Notes: generated by a model from the sequence alone, not told the origin. A DNA stretch of 64,000 nucleotides from Weissella halotolerans DSM 20190 (GCF_000420365.1 NZ_ATUU01000001.1:124001-188000); one strand, 5' to 3'. Counted from the first letter of the stretch, positions 52,501 to 63,202 are shown. Program-made: numbers and translations.

Positions 52501-54237
52501 TCACCTACTCAGGTTGTCTGCTACTTGCTGTTTACTAATGAAGCGCTTTCCTACTAACCAAACAACTAAACCTAACCAGGCTAGCCAATTCAGTAGTAAG
52601 AGCCCTTCAAAGAGGTGACCAGGCTGGTAGCTGACTGTTAAGGTATTCTCACCTACTTTGGGGGATACCTTTACTGCACCAATATCAGTTAAGCTGTAAT
52701 CACCCTGGGACAATTCTCGTCCATTTAACGTTAGCTTAGTATGCCCATACTTTACAACACTAACTAAGTGTGGCTGGGTGTCCTTGCTTGACCAACGGAT
52801 GATTAAGTGATTATTTTTCACCGTCTTAGTGAAGTGATTGTTTAGTACAATCTCTTTGCCACAGTCTGTATAGGATGACCCTAAAGCAGACATATTGTGT
52901 TTACTTGGTAGATAATCAGGCGTTGTCTTCCAGACTGCTTTCAGTGCTTGACCTAAATCAGGTCCTGCAAATTGATCACGCAACTGTTGACCCTGCAATC
53001 GATGGCTACCTCCATGGGGATTAGCAAACACCTGTTGACTACCCCAATGGGCTGCTGCCTTCTGCGTTACTCCTAAAGTTTTCAGTCCTGCTAACAGACT
53101 AATGATAACTAAAATGATCAACATAACATGAGCTGTATTTTCGCCGGTTACAGTCGGCCAAGGATGGGCCGTCAGTGTCAAGCCAACCCCTAACAACAAA
53201 AGTATTATAGCCGGTCCCAAAAAACGATATGGAAATTGAATCAGACCTAACGTAGGTACAAGCTCGAAGATTCGGTTCCAAGGTAGTAATTGAGTCGACA
53301 AGATAAAGAAGGCCACCCCAAGAACAGTCACAAGTTGATTAATCAAGGATAGACGGCGTCGATAACAAATAAACATCGCTAATTGACTAACCATCAAAAC
53401 AGCAAAGGCCATTGATAAACGACCATCTGGTGTTAAAAACGCTACGGTTCCACTATTCATAGGATCAGGATTGAAAAAAGGTGTGATTAATTGATTAGAG
53501 CTATAAACCTCTAACATGGCGCCCCAAACATTACTGGTCAATAAAATCGTCAGACCGACTGCCAAGGCTAAGCGCTTTAGTAAAGCTCCTCGATCACTAG
53601 AACGCCACCAACCAATCACGAAGAAAATTGCCAAAATAATGACCAAGACTAGTGACGATAGGACGTGAGTTTGAATCATCAAGGTCACACTTAACGCCAA
53701 TTCTAATACGTTAATTTGGTCCTGTCGTTGGCGCACCATCCGCGTGGCTGCTGCAATTCCAAGCGGCATTATGGCATTGCCCCAAGCTAAAAACTGCTGT
53801 CCTGTGACCCAGGTACTGATAGCATATGTCGTAATAAAAATAATTGCTAAGCATATACTATAGCCCCGTTTAACCCTGTTCACCCGTAATAAATAATACA
53901 TAGACCCAGCCGCTACTAGGTTGATTAACCAGTCACTAACTAGTTGATACTTAAACCATGAGCCCGTTATTAATAAAATAAGGCCATTCAAATAGGCAAC
54001 ATAAGGACCATACAGGGCATTAACAATCCGGCCGGACTGGGAAAAGCCATACATAGAGATGAAATACTGAAAATTACCCTCTTTTATTTGCATCATGGCA
54101 TCATAAAAACGATTCCAATGAAAGGTTACATCTGCACCTAAAATCAAGGCGTGCTGATTCACTTGGGGCAATAGTAAAATTCCCGAAACAAGTGCTAGTA
54201 ATAGAATGGGTCCCAATTTTTGCTTAACCTTTGTCAT
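52501..54237 (-). CDS. Large polytopic membrane protein (PTPS-related / YfhO-like, GT-C type)
   Basis: 578 aa with about twelve TM helices through residue 390, followed by an extracellular beta-rich domain (about residues 395-545) and a last TM helix. The early extracytoplasmic GADVTFHWNRFYD loop (acidic residues) resembles GT-C glycosyltransferases that use lipid-linked sugars. A role in wall-polymer or lipoteichoic acid glycosylation is a guess from fold class. Monocistronic. Confidence 0.7.
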   Translation of the reverse strand: MTKVKQKLGPILLLALVSGILLLPQVNQHALILGADVTFHWNRFYDAMMQIKEGNFQYFISMYGFSQSGRIVNALYGPYVAYLNGLILLITGSWFKYQLVSDWLINLVAAGSMYYLLRVNRVKRGYSICLAIIFITTYAISTWVTGQQFLAWGNAIMPLGIAAATRMVRQRQDQINVLELALSVTLMIQTHVLSSLVLVIILAIFFVIGWWRSSDRGALLKRLALAVGLTILLTSNVWGAMLEVYSSNQLITPFFNPDPMNSGTVAFLTPDGRLSMAFAVLMVSQLAMFICYRRRLSLINQLVTVLGVAFFILSTQLLPWNRIFELVPTLGLIQFPYRFLGPAIILLLLGVGLTLTAHPWPTVTGENTAHVMLIILVIISLLAGLKTLGVTQKAAAHWGSQQVFANPHGGSHRLQGQQLRDQFAGPDLGQALKAVWKTTPDYLPSKHNMSALGSSYTDCGKEIVLNNHFTKTVKNNHLIIRWSSKDTQPHLVSVVKYGHTKLTLNGRELSQGDYSLTDIGAVKVSPKVGENTLTVSYQPGHLFEGLLLLNWLAWLGLVVWLVGKRFISKQQVADNLSR

Positions 54238-54404
54238 AATTATTTAAACATGTACCTGATGACTATCATCATCACTAGCACAGTTATTCCTCCATGCTCT
54301 ACCTGATTTATAATATTCTTTTTACATATTAAGGACTGAAGCCCAAAAAGGCAAGGTGCTTGACCTTTACTGAAGAAAAAATATACATTTATCTGTATTT
54401 AAAC

Positions 54405-54440
54405 CAAAAAAGGTGGAAGTAAGTTTACTTCCGCCTTTTT
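54405..54440 (-). terminator. Terminator of the deo operon
   Basis: AAAGGYGGAAGTAA-type stem on both arms with T-run on the minus strand, 35 bp past the pdp stop. Confidence 0.85.
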
Positions 54441-54473
54441 CATTACACTATCTTAAACTTAATTAAGTAGACC

Positions 54474-55772
54474 CTACTTAATAATTTGATGAATCAAAAC
54501 TGGTGGAGTTGCTTGCCTTGCAACCTCAATATTATCGTAAAGCAAGTCTTTAATTGCCGATACATCGGGCTGGTTAGCATAGATGGTCAGCAAACTTTCC
54601 CCAGTTTGTACCGGATCGCCTATCTTTTTATGTAAGGCAATCCCAACCGCATAGTCAATTTCATCTGACTTTGCTTGCCGGCCACCACCTAGCAACATTG
54701 CAGCGACTCCAATTTCATCGGCAGTTAACTTAGCAACCACCCCGCTCGTTTTTGCTGGCAACTCAATCTGATACGCCGCTTGTGGCAATAAGGTTGGGTC
54801 ATCAACAACCCGGGCATCACCGCCCTGGGCAGTGATCAGCTCCTTAAACTTGGCTAAGGCAACCCCATTTTCAATAACGGCTTCTAATTTAGCTCGCGCC
54901 TCTCCTAGAGATTCTGCTTGGTGCGCCAAAACAACCATTTGACTACCCAAGGTCAAGACAAGGTCAGTGATATCATCAGGTCCTTTCCCCCTTAGAATAT
55001 CAATGGACTCCTGAATTTCCAAAGCATTTCCAATCATATTACCCAGGGGTTGATTCATATCAGAAATAAGTGCCATGCATTCTAGTCCAACGTTTTGCCC
55101 AATTGAAACTAAGGCCTTAGCCAAACTAGCGGCTTCTTCCTCAGTCTTCATAAAGGCTCCGGTACCCGTTTTAACGTCCAGTACTAAAGCATCCGTACCT
55201 GAGGCAATTTTTTTACTCATGATAGAGCCTGCAATCAGGGGGATAGAATCAACCGTATCTGTTACATCCCGTAAAGCATAAATTTTTTTGTCAGCTGGGG
55301 CCACATTACCAGTAGCACCGATAATCGCCACCTTGATATCAGCCACTTGTTTTTTAAAGGCCTCCTCCGTCAATTCAACTTGAAAACCAGGAATGGCTTC
55401 TAACTTGTCTAGGGTACCACCCGTATGACCTAAGCCACGTCCAGAAATCATTGGTACAGGAATGCCTAAGGCCGCTACCATCGGTGCCAGCGGAATACTT
55501 GTTTTGTCTCCCACACCCCCCGTAGAATGCTTATCAACCTTAATTCCAGGAATGGATGACAGGTTAAGTTGATCGCCAGAATTAAGCATCTGCATAGCTA
55601 ATTCTGACTGTTCTTCATCTGTCATGCCATTAAAGAAAATGGCCATTAATAAGGCACTTGCCTGATAATCAGGTATTGTACCATCTGTGTAGCCACTTAC
55701 AAACGCATGTAGCTCCGCTTTTGTTAAAGCGCTTCCATTTCTCTTATGATTAATCACATCTACCATTCGCAT
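54474..55772 (-). CDS. pdp: Pyrimidine-nucleoside phosphorylase
   Basis: Phosphorolysis of uridine, thymidine and deoxyuridine to base and (deoxy)ribose-1-P. It has the [12 protein letters not shown] phosphate loop (about residues 81-92), the [17 protein letters not shown] signature and KTGTGAFM; the C-terminal domain shows [15 protein letters not shown]. Length 432 aa is typical. Last gene of the nucleoside operon; its sugar product enters through DeoB and DeoC. Confidence 0.95.
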   Translation of the reverse strand: MRMVDVINHKRNGSALTKAELHAFVSGYTDGTIPDYQASALLMAIFFNGMTDEEQSELAMQMLNSGDQLNLSSIPGIKVDKHSTGGVGDKTSIPLAPMVAALGIPVPMISGRGLGHTGGTLDKLEAIPGFQVELTEEAFKKQVADIKVAIIGATGNVAPADKKIYALRDVTDTVDSIPLIAGSIMSKKIASGTDALVLDVKTGTGAFMKTEEEAASLAKALVSIGQNVGLECMALISDMNQPLGNMIGNALEIQESIDILRGKGPDDITDLVLTLGSQMVVLAHQAESLGEARAKLEAVIENGVALAKFKELITAQGGDARVVDDPTLLPQAAYQIELPAKTSGVVAKLTADEIGVAAMLLGGGRQAKSDEIDYAVGIALHKKIGDPVQTGESLLTIYANQPDVSAIKDLLYDNIEVARQATPPVLIHQIIK

Positions 55773-55795
55773 GGTCTATCCTCCAACCCTTTCGG

Positions 55796-56746
55796 TTAGC
55801 GGGTAACCAAACGTTGTGCGGTTTCTACATCGGTAATCAAACAGTTCGCATACTGACCCGCTAAGGCCCCTTTAATTGCTTCGAACTTCCAACTACCACC
55901 AGCAACGAGAATAGACCGTTCCTTTTGCTTTAAGTCGGCTAGATCTATGCCCACCGTTCGATTATTGATTTGTGGAACCGCAATCTGTCCATCACGGTCA
56001 AAAAAACGTGAACATATATCACCCACCGCCCTATCTTGAATCTGAGCAATATCCATCTGATCAAAATAACCCGTTTGAAACAAAAGAGCATCGTCCCTAA
56101 TCGTACCGGCTGTAAAAATCGCAATATTCGCTTGCCTACCCAAGTTTCTTAGTTTTTTAATAAATCGGTCTTGCATCACAATATCGTGTGTCGTTTGAGT
56201 TTCAAAAATAACAGGCAGGGGAAATGCATATGGACGCGTATGGAAAGCACTTCCAAATTTCATTAAAACATCCTCATCAAAAACTGGTGTCGGGGTATAA
56301 GTCACACTCCCCTTTAGTTCAACCACCCCTACGTTTTCAACTGTTTGTGGTTTCAGCGCCTTTGCTACTTCATACATCGTCTTACCCCAACTGACCCCAA
56401 TTAAATCACCATTCTTAATGGTATCGGCCAGATATTGTGCAGTAAAGGCACCTAGTTGTTGGGTAACACTTTGATAATCACTACTATCAGCATAAACAAC
56501 ATGGGCCTCGGCCAAACCATAGACTTCCTTTAACCTCTCCTCTAGCTTGCTAACGCTGGAGTAAGGGTCGACAATCTTTATTTGTACAATGTCACTATCC
56601 TGGGCAAATTGTAGTAATCGTGAAATAGTCGGTCGTGACAAACCCAGCCGTTTAGCTATTTCTACCTGGCCGAGATGTCCCTCATAGTACATCCGGGCAA
56701 CTTCTAAACTCTTTATAACCTTTTTTTCGTCTGCTAACTCACTCAT
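55796..56746 (-). CDS. deoR: Deoxyribonucleoside regulator DeoR (SorC family)
   Basis: 316 aa. N-terminal HTH (VEIAKRLGLSRPTISRLLQFA) and a SorC effector domain (GVSWGKTMYEVA, IFTAGT). B. subtilis DeoR of this family represses its deo operon and responds to deoxyribose-5-P; the same is inferred here. Encoded inside the operon it should regulate. Confidence 0.88.
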   Translation of the reverse strand: MSELADEKKVIKSLEVARMYYEGHLGQVEIAKRLGLSRPTISRLLQFAQDSDIVQIKIVDPYSSVSKLEERLKEVYGLAEAHVVYADSSDYQSVTQQLGAFTAQYLADTIKNGDLIGVSWGKTMYEVAKALKPQTVENVGVVELKGSVTYTPTPVFDEDVLMKFGSAFHTRPYAFPLPVIFETQTTHDIVMQDRFIKKLRNLGRQANIAIFTAGTIRDDALLFQTGYFDQMDIAQIQDRAVGDICSRFFDRDGQIAVPQINNRTVGIDLADLKQKERSILVAGGSWKFEAIKGALAGQYANCLITDVETAQRLVTR

Positions 56747-56761
56747 ATTACCTGCCTGTCC

Positions 56762-58054
56762 CTACTGAAAGATTGAATTAACCACTAGCTGGGCTACAAA
56801 CAGTCCCGCTAAGAGATAAAGAAAGGCATGCACATCTCTTCTCTCTCCTGCGGCCACTTTGACAAGCGGATAGGCAATAAAGCCAAAAGCCAAGCCTGTT
56901 GAAATCGATCCAGTTAATGGTATTAATACCATTATTAAAAAGGAAGGAAACCAGTCTGTAAAGTCTGCAAAGTCAACCTTAGCTAATTCTTCCATCATGA
57001 TTGCTCCCGTAATAATCATGACTGGGGCAATCGCTACCTGAGGAACATACTGAAGTAAGGACATTAAAAAGAGAGACAAGGTAAAACCAGTGGCAGCAGT
57101 TAAGGCAACAATACCGGTTCGACCACCACTTTCAATTCCGGCCGCACTTTCTGCTGCGGCAACCGTGGGACTGGTGCCCAAGCAACCTGAAAAGAGTGTG
57201 GATAAAGAGCTCACCTGAAAGGCCCTTTTAAACTTGGTATCATCTTGTAAGAGACCTTCTAAAATCCCCATTGATTCAAAAACTAAAATCATCGTCATCG
57301 AAAAGACTGCCAGCAGAAACTTAGGTGTTAACCCTTGTGAAAAGTCCCCTTGAAAGAGCAACTTAGAATACTGTCCAAGTTGACCTAAGTTAGCGGTCAC
57401 TGTCGTTTGCTGACCAATCTTTAGGAAATGCGCCACGATGCTTGTTCCAACGATACCAATAATGAAGCTTCCCGCTGTCTTGCGTAAGAAGAGCCATAGG
57501 GTCAGACAGAGGCTAAATAAGGCTAGCGCAACTTCTGGGTTAAGCACTGAACCTGCTGCTAACAAAGCCCGTTGCCCCCCACTTTGAACTAAGCCGGCCT
57601 TTTCTAGGCCCAAAGTGACGAGAAAGAGACCGATCCCAGCTGTGATACCATTTTTAAGGGTTTGGGGAATCGTAGCCATCAAAAAGTCACTCAGTGGGGT
57701 AAAGGCAATCATAATGTAAATGATACTGCTCATTATCGATATAGCGATGGCCTCACGCCAATTTAGCCGCATCCCAACCACGAGGGTATAAGTGAAAAAG
57801 GCGTTAACACCCATACCAGGAGTGAGCACAATTGGTGCTTGGGCCCAAATGGCCATCAGCAAACAACCTAGTACCGAGGCAAAGATGGTAGCAAAAACAC
57901 TTAAATTAGCTGGAATACCCGCATCCGTTAAAATCATCGGGTTGATAATCATGATGTAGGAAATTGCGAAAAAGCTCGTCAATCCAGCTAAAACTTCAGT
58001 TTTAAGACTGTCCAAAGGGGTAATAGCGTCACGTTTAATTTTCATTCTCTTCAT
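56762..58054 (-). CDS. pbuG: NCS2-family purine permease (PbuG/AzgA type)
   Basis: 430 aa with about 12-14 TM segments. AzgA-type features: FAISYIMIINPMIL near the N-terminus, APIVLTPGMGVNAFFTY, and GTSPTVAAAESAAGIESGGRTG in the core. Such permeases move hypoxanthine and guanine, the bases left after DeoD acts. Export or reuse of base complements nucleoside uptake by the next gene. Confidence 0.9.
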   Translation of the reverse strand: MKRMKIKRDAITPLDSLKTEVLAGLTSFFAISYIMIINPMILTDAGIPANLSVFATIFASVLGCLLMAIWAQAPIVLTPGMGVNAFFTYTLVVGMRLNWREAIAISIMSSIIYIMIAFTPLSDFLMATIPQTLKNGITAGIGLFLVTLGLEKAGLVQSGGQRALLAAGSVLNPEVALALFSLCLTLWLFLRKTAGSFIIGIVGTSIVAHFLKIGQQTTVTANLGQLGQYSKLLFQGDFSQGLTPKFLLAVFSMTMILVFESMGILEGLLQDDTKFKRAFQVSSLSTLFSGCLGTSPTVAAAESAAGIESGGRTGIVALTAATGFTLSLFLMSLLQYVPQVAIAPVMIITGAIMMEELAKVDFADFTDWFPSFLIMVLIPLTGSISTGLAFGFIAYPLVKVAAGERRDVHAFLYLLAGLFVAQLVVNSIFQ

Positions 58055-58060
58055 CAGCCC

Positions 58061-59329
58061 TTACCACACAAAGAGACCGACAATGGCAGCTGACAGAAGT
58101 GAAACTAAAATTCCTGATAACAAGAGATAGCCAACATTCCGCGCAATCAACTCATTCTTTTCACGATTGACTAAGCCTTTAAAACAGCCAATAATCATGC
58201 CGATGGTTGAGAAATTCGCAAAGGACGTTAAGAAAACGGTCAACACCGCTTTATAATGTGGCGCAAACGTATTAACAATTTCCGTTACCTTGCCCATAAC
58301 CACAAATTCATTGGTTACAAGCTTGGTTCCCATGTACTGTGCAAACTGAAAGGCCGTGCCATTATCTAGACCTAGAAGCCAGGCAAAAGGGAACATGACG
58401 ATTCCTAAGATATGCTCTAGACTTAGCCAAGGATTAACCAGTCCTAATAGCTTATCCACTAGCGCTGCTAAGGCTACAAAGGCAATTACGTTGGCCGTAA
58501 TAATTAAAATCAATTTTCCAGCATTAATAATTGAATCCCCTAAAAAGGAAAAGAAGGGTTCTTTTCCAGTGGTCTGGTCTTCACGGGTCACTTCCTGGGC
58601 AAAGGCTTCAGAACCAGAACCAATATCTTCCGCCCGTGCATCTTGATCAGTCAGTTTAACTATAATGTCTTCGGCTGGAGTAACGCTTACCGGATTCAAC
58701 ATGTTCGTAATCAAAATGGCATTCATGATATTGATTGGAATAGCGGTCAAAACGAATTGACCAGGCATCAGACTAGTATAGGAGCCAATAATCGATGCCG
58801 TTACACAACTCATAGACATCATCGCCAGCGTCAAATCACGGGCCGGCTTCATCTGCTTTAATTGAAGCGAGGAGATGGCCAGCGCCTCGGTATTCCCTAG
58901 AAACATCATTTCAACTGCAAAAAAAGACTCAAACTTAGGCTGACCAGTTACCACTGAGAGGCCCTTACCAATCCACTTAATAATCCAAGGTAATACCCCA
59001 ATATAGGTCAAGATATCAAAAAGGGGAATAATCATTAAGATTGGTAATAATGCGCTGGTAACAAAGTTCATGGGCTTAGCTGCTACCCAATCAGGTAAGG
59101 CAAAGGCAATTCCTTGATACGCCACTTGAACCAATCCGTTAAAGAGATTGGAGGCTCCACCCACTAAAGTACGGCCAACAGAAAAACTAGTCAAAAACCA
59201 AGCGATTACTAAGTTAATAACTAACATGATGCTAATCGACCGCCATTTAATGGCCTGTCGGTCTTTCGAACATAAGAACCCAATGGCTAAAAACACAAAT
59301 ACACCAATGATATTTACTACTAAGTACAT
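58061..59329 (-). CDS. nupC: Concentrative nucleoside transporter (NupC family)
   Basis: 422 aa; cation-coupled nucleoside importer. CNT features include the EAMFLGNTEALAI-like MMFLGNTEALAISSLQ segment, GSYTSLMPGQF and the LTSFANFSTIGMIIGCFKGL C-terminal motif. TM helices surround an acidic cytosolic loop (about residues 215-250). It supplies substrates to DeoD and Pdp. Confidence 0.93.
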   Translation of the reverse strand: MYLVVNIIGVFVFLAIGFLCSKDRQAIKWRSISIMLVINLVIAWFLTSFSVGRTLVGGASNLFNGLVQVAYQGIAFALPDWVAAKPMNFVTSALLPILMIIPLFDILTYIGVLPWIIKWIGKGLSVVTGQPKFESFFAVEMMFLGNTEALAISSLQLKQMKPARDLTLAMMSMSCVTASIIGSYTSLMPGQFVLTAIPINIMNAILITNMLNPVSVTPAEDIIVKLTDQDARAEDIGSGSEAFAQEVTREDQTTGKEPFFSFLGDSIINAGKLILIITANVIAFVALAALVDKLLGLVNPWLSLEHILGIVMFPFAWLLGLDNGTAFQFAQYMGTKLVTNEFVVMGKVTEIVNTFAPHYKAVLTVFLTSFANFSTIGMIIGCFKGLVNREKNELIARNVGYLLLSGILVSLLSAAIVGLFVW

Positions 59330-59343
59330 GTCACATCGCCTTC

Positions 59344-60048
59344 TTAACTAATAGCCGTTTCTAAAGCTACGGTAATCATGTCGTTAAATGATTTTTCACG
59401 TTCAGCGGCTGAGGTTTCTTCACCAGTCATAATATGGTTGCTAACCGTCAAGACCGCTAAAGCTCGCACGTCATACTTAGCTGCAAGGGTATATAGGGCG
59501 GCTGCTTCCATTTCAGACCCTAAAACACCATATTGAATTAACTTTTGACGGTCAATTTCATCATTATAGAAGCGATCTTCAGATAAAATATTGCCGACCT
59601 TAACCGGAATCTCTTGGTGTTTAGCAGCTCGATAGGCAGCCAAGAGCAAGTCAAAGTTCCCCGTTGGCGCATAATAGATATCGCGGCCAAATGTATTCCG
59701 AATGAAGGACGAATCAGTGCTGGCAGCTTGGGCAATCAACACATCCCGTACCTTAACAGCCGGACTCATTCCCCCACATGTTCCAACCCGCAATAAGGTT
59801 TTAGCTCCAAAATCATTAATCAATTCATTAACATAAATTGAAATCGACGGAATACCCATGCCACTGGCCTGAACAGAAACTGGGTGTCCCTTGTAAAATC
59901 CGGTATAGCCAAAGGCATTGCGGACCGTGTTATATTGGCTAACATCATCTAAAAAGGTTTCCGCAATATATTTAGCTCGCAGAGGGTCACCTGGTAATAA
60001 GACTGCTTCAGCCACTGCCCCCCGTTTTGCTCCAATATGTGTACTCAT
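59344..60048 (-). CDS. deoD: Purine-nucleoside phosphorylase DeoD with Asn at position 204
   Basis: 234 aa hexameric-type PNP. Phosphate-site residues are seen in [14 protein letters not shown] and RVGTCGGM; the base/ribose site includes [10 protein letters not shown]. The catalytic Asp204 of E. coli DeoD is Asn here (TVSNHI, codon AAC at 59437-59439), while Arg217 is kept. Asn is what trimeric, 6-oxopurine-specific PNPs use, so substrate preference may be narrowed to inosine and guanosine. Starts within bases of the deoB stop. Confidence 0.93.
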   Translation of the reverse strand: MSTHIGAKRGAVAEAVLLPGDPLRAKYIAETFLDDVSQYNTVRNAFGYTGFYKGHPVSVQASGMGIPSISIYVNELINDFGAKTLLRVGTCGGMSPAVKVRDVLIAQAASTDSSFIRNTFGRDIYYAPTGNFDLLLAAYRAAKHQEIPVKVGNILSEDRFYNDEIDRQKLIQYGVLGSEMEAAALYTLAAKYDVRALAVLTVSNHIMTGEETSAAEREKSFNDMITVALETAIS

Positions 60049-60049
60049 T

Positions 60050-61249
60050 TTATTTCTCCTTTACCAAGGTGGCCAAAAAACTTTGTCCCGCGCCATTACC
60101 AGTTACCCCAAAGTTATCTAAAATTGTGGCTCCTAAGTCTGCATAGGTTGATCGTGTTCCTAATGACTGACCTTCCTCATTACTTGGCGTATAAGCTAAT
60201 AAGGGAACATATTCACGAGTATGGTCGGTTCCCTTAAATCCAGGATCGTTACCATGATCAGCCGTAATCATGAGTAAATCATCACCCTTCAGCTGCCCTA
60301 ATAAGTTCCCTAGGTCTCTATCAAAGGCCATCAAGGCTTCACCATAGCCTTTTGGATCACGCCGGTGCCCATACATCGCATCAAAATCAACCAAGTTAGT
60401 AAAACTAAGCCCCGTAAAATCACGTTCAGTATTCGCAATGGTCTCTTCCATCCCATTGGTATTGCTAGTTGTATGCACGCCAGAAGTAATTCCCTGGCCG
60501 GAAAAGATGTCATTAATCTTACCAACCGCTAAAACATCATAACCAGCTTGCTTTAACCGATCCAAATCCGTTGCACTAGTTGGTGGTAAAGCATAATCGC
60601 GCCGATCTGACGTCCGCTTAAAGTCAGTCGCTTGCTTTCCCTCATAAGGACGGGCAATGATGCGTCCAATGCGATATGGCTGATCAATAGTCAACGAACG
60701 AACGTATTCACAAATTCGGTATAGCTCTGCCAAGGGAATGACGGCTGTATTGGCGGCAATTTGTAAAACAGAATCTCCCGAGGTATAGACAATCAAAGCC
60801 CCGGTTTTTAGCTGTTCTTCACCATAGTCGCGAATTACCTCTGTACCGGAATAAGGCTTATTCACAATCACTGATCGGCCACTAAAGTCCTCAATTTGAT
60901 CAATCAAGGCTTGCGGAAAACCATTTGGGAAGAAACCCAGGGGCTCCTTAACTGGCACGCCCATCATCTCCCAATGACCGTCCATACTATCCTTACCTAC
61001 AGATTGTTCCTGCATCTTGCCATAAAAACCACTGGGTTCTGCTTGTGCGACTACTCCAGGAATGGGTTGCATACTACGAATGTTACCTAATCCCAACCGT
61101 TGTAAATTAGGTAAATGTAACTTTCCCTGCCAGGCTTGACCAATGTGACCGAGCGTATCAGCTCCTTCGTCATCAAAGGTGGCGGCATCCTGAGCTGCAC
61201 CAATGCCAACTGAATCAATGACAATTGTAAATACCCGTTTAAATTGCAT
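60050..61249 (-). CDS. deoB: Phosphopentomutase DeoB
   Basis: Converts (deoxy)ribose-1-P to the 5-phosphate. Alkaline phosphatase superfamily metal motifs: [21 protein letters not shown], the phosphorylated Thr in [22 protein letters not shown] and [11 protein letters not shown] with HTREYVP. Length 399 aa is standard. Between deoC and deoD in the operon. Confidence 0.96.
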   Translation of the reverse strand: MQFKRVFTIVIDSVGIGAAQDAATFDDEGADTLGHIGQAWQGKLHLPNLQRLGLGNIRSMQPIPGVVAQAEPSGFYGKMQEQSVGKDSMDGHWEMMGVPVKEPLGFFPNGFPQALIDQIEDFSGRSVIVNKPYSGTEVIRDYGEEQLKTGALIVYTSGDSVLQIAANTAVIPLAELYRICEYVRSLTIDQPYRIGRIIARPYEGKQATDFKRTSDRRDYALPPTSATDLDRLKQAGYDVLAVGKINDIFSGQGITSGVHTTSNTNGMEETIANTERDFTGLSFTNLVDFDAMYGHRRDPKGYGEALMAFDRDLGNLLGQLKGDDLLMITADHGNDPGFKGTDHTREYVPLLAYTPSNEEGQSLGTRSTYADLGATILDNFGVTGNGAGQSFLATLVKEK

Positions 61250-61284
61250 GTTACTATCCTCCTAAAAGCCTCAACGTGATTCCA

Positions 61285-61932
61285 TTAACTATTCATAATT
61301 TTGACGCCCGAACTAGCTCCCAGTCGCGTTGCCCCCGCATCAATTAAGGCTTCGGCATCAGCCTTACTATGAATACCACCAGAAGCCTTAACTCCTAGTC
61401 GATTGCCAACGGTCTGGCGCATGAGCTTAATATCAGCTACCGTGGCCCCAGCTGTTGAAAAACCAGTTGAAGTCTTCACAAAATCAGCTCCCGCTTTTTC
61501 TGCTAACTCACAGGCCTGAACCTTTTCTGCATCCGTTAACAAAGCCGTTTCAATAATCACCTTCAATAGCTTGTCGGCCGCATGGGCAGCCTTAGCCACT
61601 GCAGCGATATCAGCTTCAACAACCTCATCATGGCCCGCCTTGAGTTCACCAATGTTGATTACCATGTCAACTTCTGTGGCGCCATTTTTAAGAGCATCTT
61701 CTGTTTCAAAAACCTTAGTGGCCGTGGTAGTCGCCCCCAAGGGGAAGCCAATAACGGTTACGGTATTAATATCGGTTCCCTGTAGTTGGTTAGCAACGTA
61801 TCTTACCCAATATGGGTTCACCACCACGGATGCAAAATCGTACTTAATCGCTTCTTGAATAATTTGATTAACTTCTGCCTCTTGTGCGTCAGCTGCTAAA
61901 ATTGTGTGATCGATATACTTTGCTAATGTCAT
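61285..61932 (-). CDS. deoC: Deoxyribose-phosphate aldolase DeoC
   Basis: Cleaves deoxyribose-5-P to acetaldehyde and glyceraldehyde-3-P. The Schiff-base Lys is in [15 protein letters not shown]; the second Lys is in VKASGGIHS, and [11 protein letters not shown] is conserved. 215 aa. First gene of the operon, after two cre sites, with AGGAG before the ATG. Confidence 0.96.
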   Translation of the reverse strand: MTLAKYIDHTILAADAQEAEVNQIIQEAIKYDFASVVVNPYWVRYVANQLQGTDINTVTVIGFPLGATTTATKVFETEDALKNGATEVDMVINIGELKAGHDEVVEADIAAVAKAAHAADKLLKVIIETALLTDAEKVQACELAEKAGADFVKTSTGFSTAGATVADIKLMRQTVGNRLGVKASGGIHSKADAEALIDAGATRLGASSGVKIMNS

Positions 61933-61962
61933 AGTTTTATCTCCTCAATAATCGGTAGTGTA

Positions 61963-61976
61963 TGTGAGCGCTTACA
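61963..61976 (-). promoter_or_regulatory. cre site 1 of the deo operon
   Basis: Minus strand TGTAAGCGCTCACA, full match to the TGTAANCGNTNNCA cre core, about 31 bp before deoC. Confidence 0.8.
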
Positions 61977-61981
61977 TTTAT

Positions 61982-61995
61982 TGTTAACGCTTACA
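61982..61995 (-). promoter_or_regulatory. cre site 2 of the deo operon
   Basis: Minus strand TGTAAGCGTTAACA, 19 bp from cre site 1; paired CcpA sites over the promoter predict strong glucose repression. Confidence 0.8.
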
Positions 61996-62055
61996 TATTA
62001 CCGCTTATTTGAATTTTTGTAAACTTAGACTTTGAAAGAATGTAAAATCAGCCAG

Positions 62056-62093
62056 CAAAAAAGGGCTCATATCAGAAATATGAGCCCTTTTCA
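62056..62093 (-). terminator. Terminator of GH8-wecB
   Basis: Stem AAGGGCTCATAT / ATATGAGCCCTT with T-run on the minus strand. Confidence 0.88.
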
Positions 62094-62098
62094 TCATG

Positions 62099-63202
62099 TT
62101 AATTCAAACGTTCCTTAATCGCATCAATAATTCGTTGAGCTGCTCGCCCGTCCCCATAAGGATTTTTGGCTGCGGCCATGTGCGCATATAGTTGCTGATC
62201 CAGCAGTAAGTCTTCCATCGCTGCTTGAACGCCTTGGTAGTCCCTACCAACGAGGCGTAATGTACCTGCTTTAACCCCTTCTGGCCGTTCCGTTTTATCT
62301 CGCAAAACTAATACTGGTTTATTTAAGGCAGGTGCCTCTTCTTGCACACCACCTGAATCGGTCATAATAAAGTAACTGCGGGCCATTAAATTATGAAAGT
62401 CAACTACATTCAAAGGGGCCGTCAAATGTATTCGGCTTTGCTCATCAAACACTTCATGCGCCACCCTTTGCACGGCAGGATTTAAGTGCACCGGATAAAC
62501 AACGTGTAAATCTGGATGTCGACTGACAACATTGCGGATAGCCCGGAACACATTTTCCATTGGGTTACCCAGATTTTCCCTTCGATGCATCGTTAGTAAA
62601 ATAATTCGATCATCGGATGGGATAGTTGATAGGACAGGATGCTGATAGGTTTGCTGTACCGTGTAATTCAACGCATCAATTGCTGTATTACCCGTAACAT
62701 AGATGTCTTTACTAGCCACATGTTCGTAGAGCAAATTCTCCCGGCTTGAACTTGTCGGCGCAAAATATAAGGAAGCCATTCTATCAGTTAACTGTCGATT
62801 TAATTCTTCTGGAAATGGGGCCGTTACATCCCAGGTTCTTAATCCGGCCTCAACATGCCCAAGCGGCACATGCTGGTAAAAAGCCGCTAAGCTAGCTGCT
62901 AGGGTTGAAGTCGTATCACCATGCACTAGCACCATGTCGGAGGTTTCCGCTACTATTATGCTTTCTAACCTCTCCAACACTCGGGCAGTAATCGCTGTTA
63001 ACGTTTGATTTGGTTCCATTACATTTAAGTTATAATCTGCTGTGATTCCAAATATGTCCAATACTGGCGTTAGCATCTCTTTGTGTTGCCCAGTCAGAAC
63101 AGTAATTTCCTTAATCGTAGGATCTGCCTTGAGCCCCCGTACAATTGGGGCCATCTTAATGGCTTCTGGACGTGTACCAAATACCGTCATAATACGTTTC
63201 AC
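62099..63202 (-). CDS. wecB: UDP-N-acetylglucosamine 2-epimerase (non-hydrolysing)
   Basis: Makes UDP-ManNAc for teichoic acid linkage units or exopolysaccharide. It has the GTRPEAIKMAP start, VHGDTTSTLAASL, GHVEAGLRT and TDSGGVQEEAP motifs; 367 aa. The start is GTG overlapping the TGA of the upstream GH8 gene (GTGA), indicating coupled translation and a polysaccharide context. Confidence 0.94.
   Translation of the reverse strand: MKRIMTVFGTRPEAIKMAPIVRGLKADPTIKEITVLTGQHKEMLTPVLDIFGITADYNLNVMEPNQTLTAITARVLERLESIIVAETSDMVLVHGDTTSTLAASLAAFYQHVPLGHVEAGLRTWDVTAPFPEELNRQLTDRMASLYFAPTSSSRENLLYEHVASKDIYVTGNTAIDALNYTVQQTYQHPVLSTIPSDDRIILLTMHRRENLGNPMENVFRAIRNVVSRHPDLHVVYPVHLNPAVQRVAHEVFDEQSRIHLTAPLNVVDFHNLMARSYFIMTDSGGVQEEAPALNKPVLVLRDKTERPEGVKAGTLRLVGRDYQGVQAAMEDLLLDQQLYAHMAAAKNPYGDGRAAQRIIDAIKERLN

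Noticed and set aside
52385-52618. 77-aa plus-strand frame near the membrane protein end
   Set aside because: Overlaps the C-terminus of the intact minus-strand gene and lies downstream of a terminator; composition is not coding-like.
58641-58665. Further operator-like word GTCAGTTTAACTATA
   Set aside because: Inside the nupC coding region, with several mismatches and no palindrome; treated as chance.
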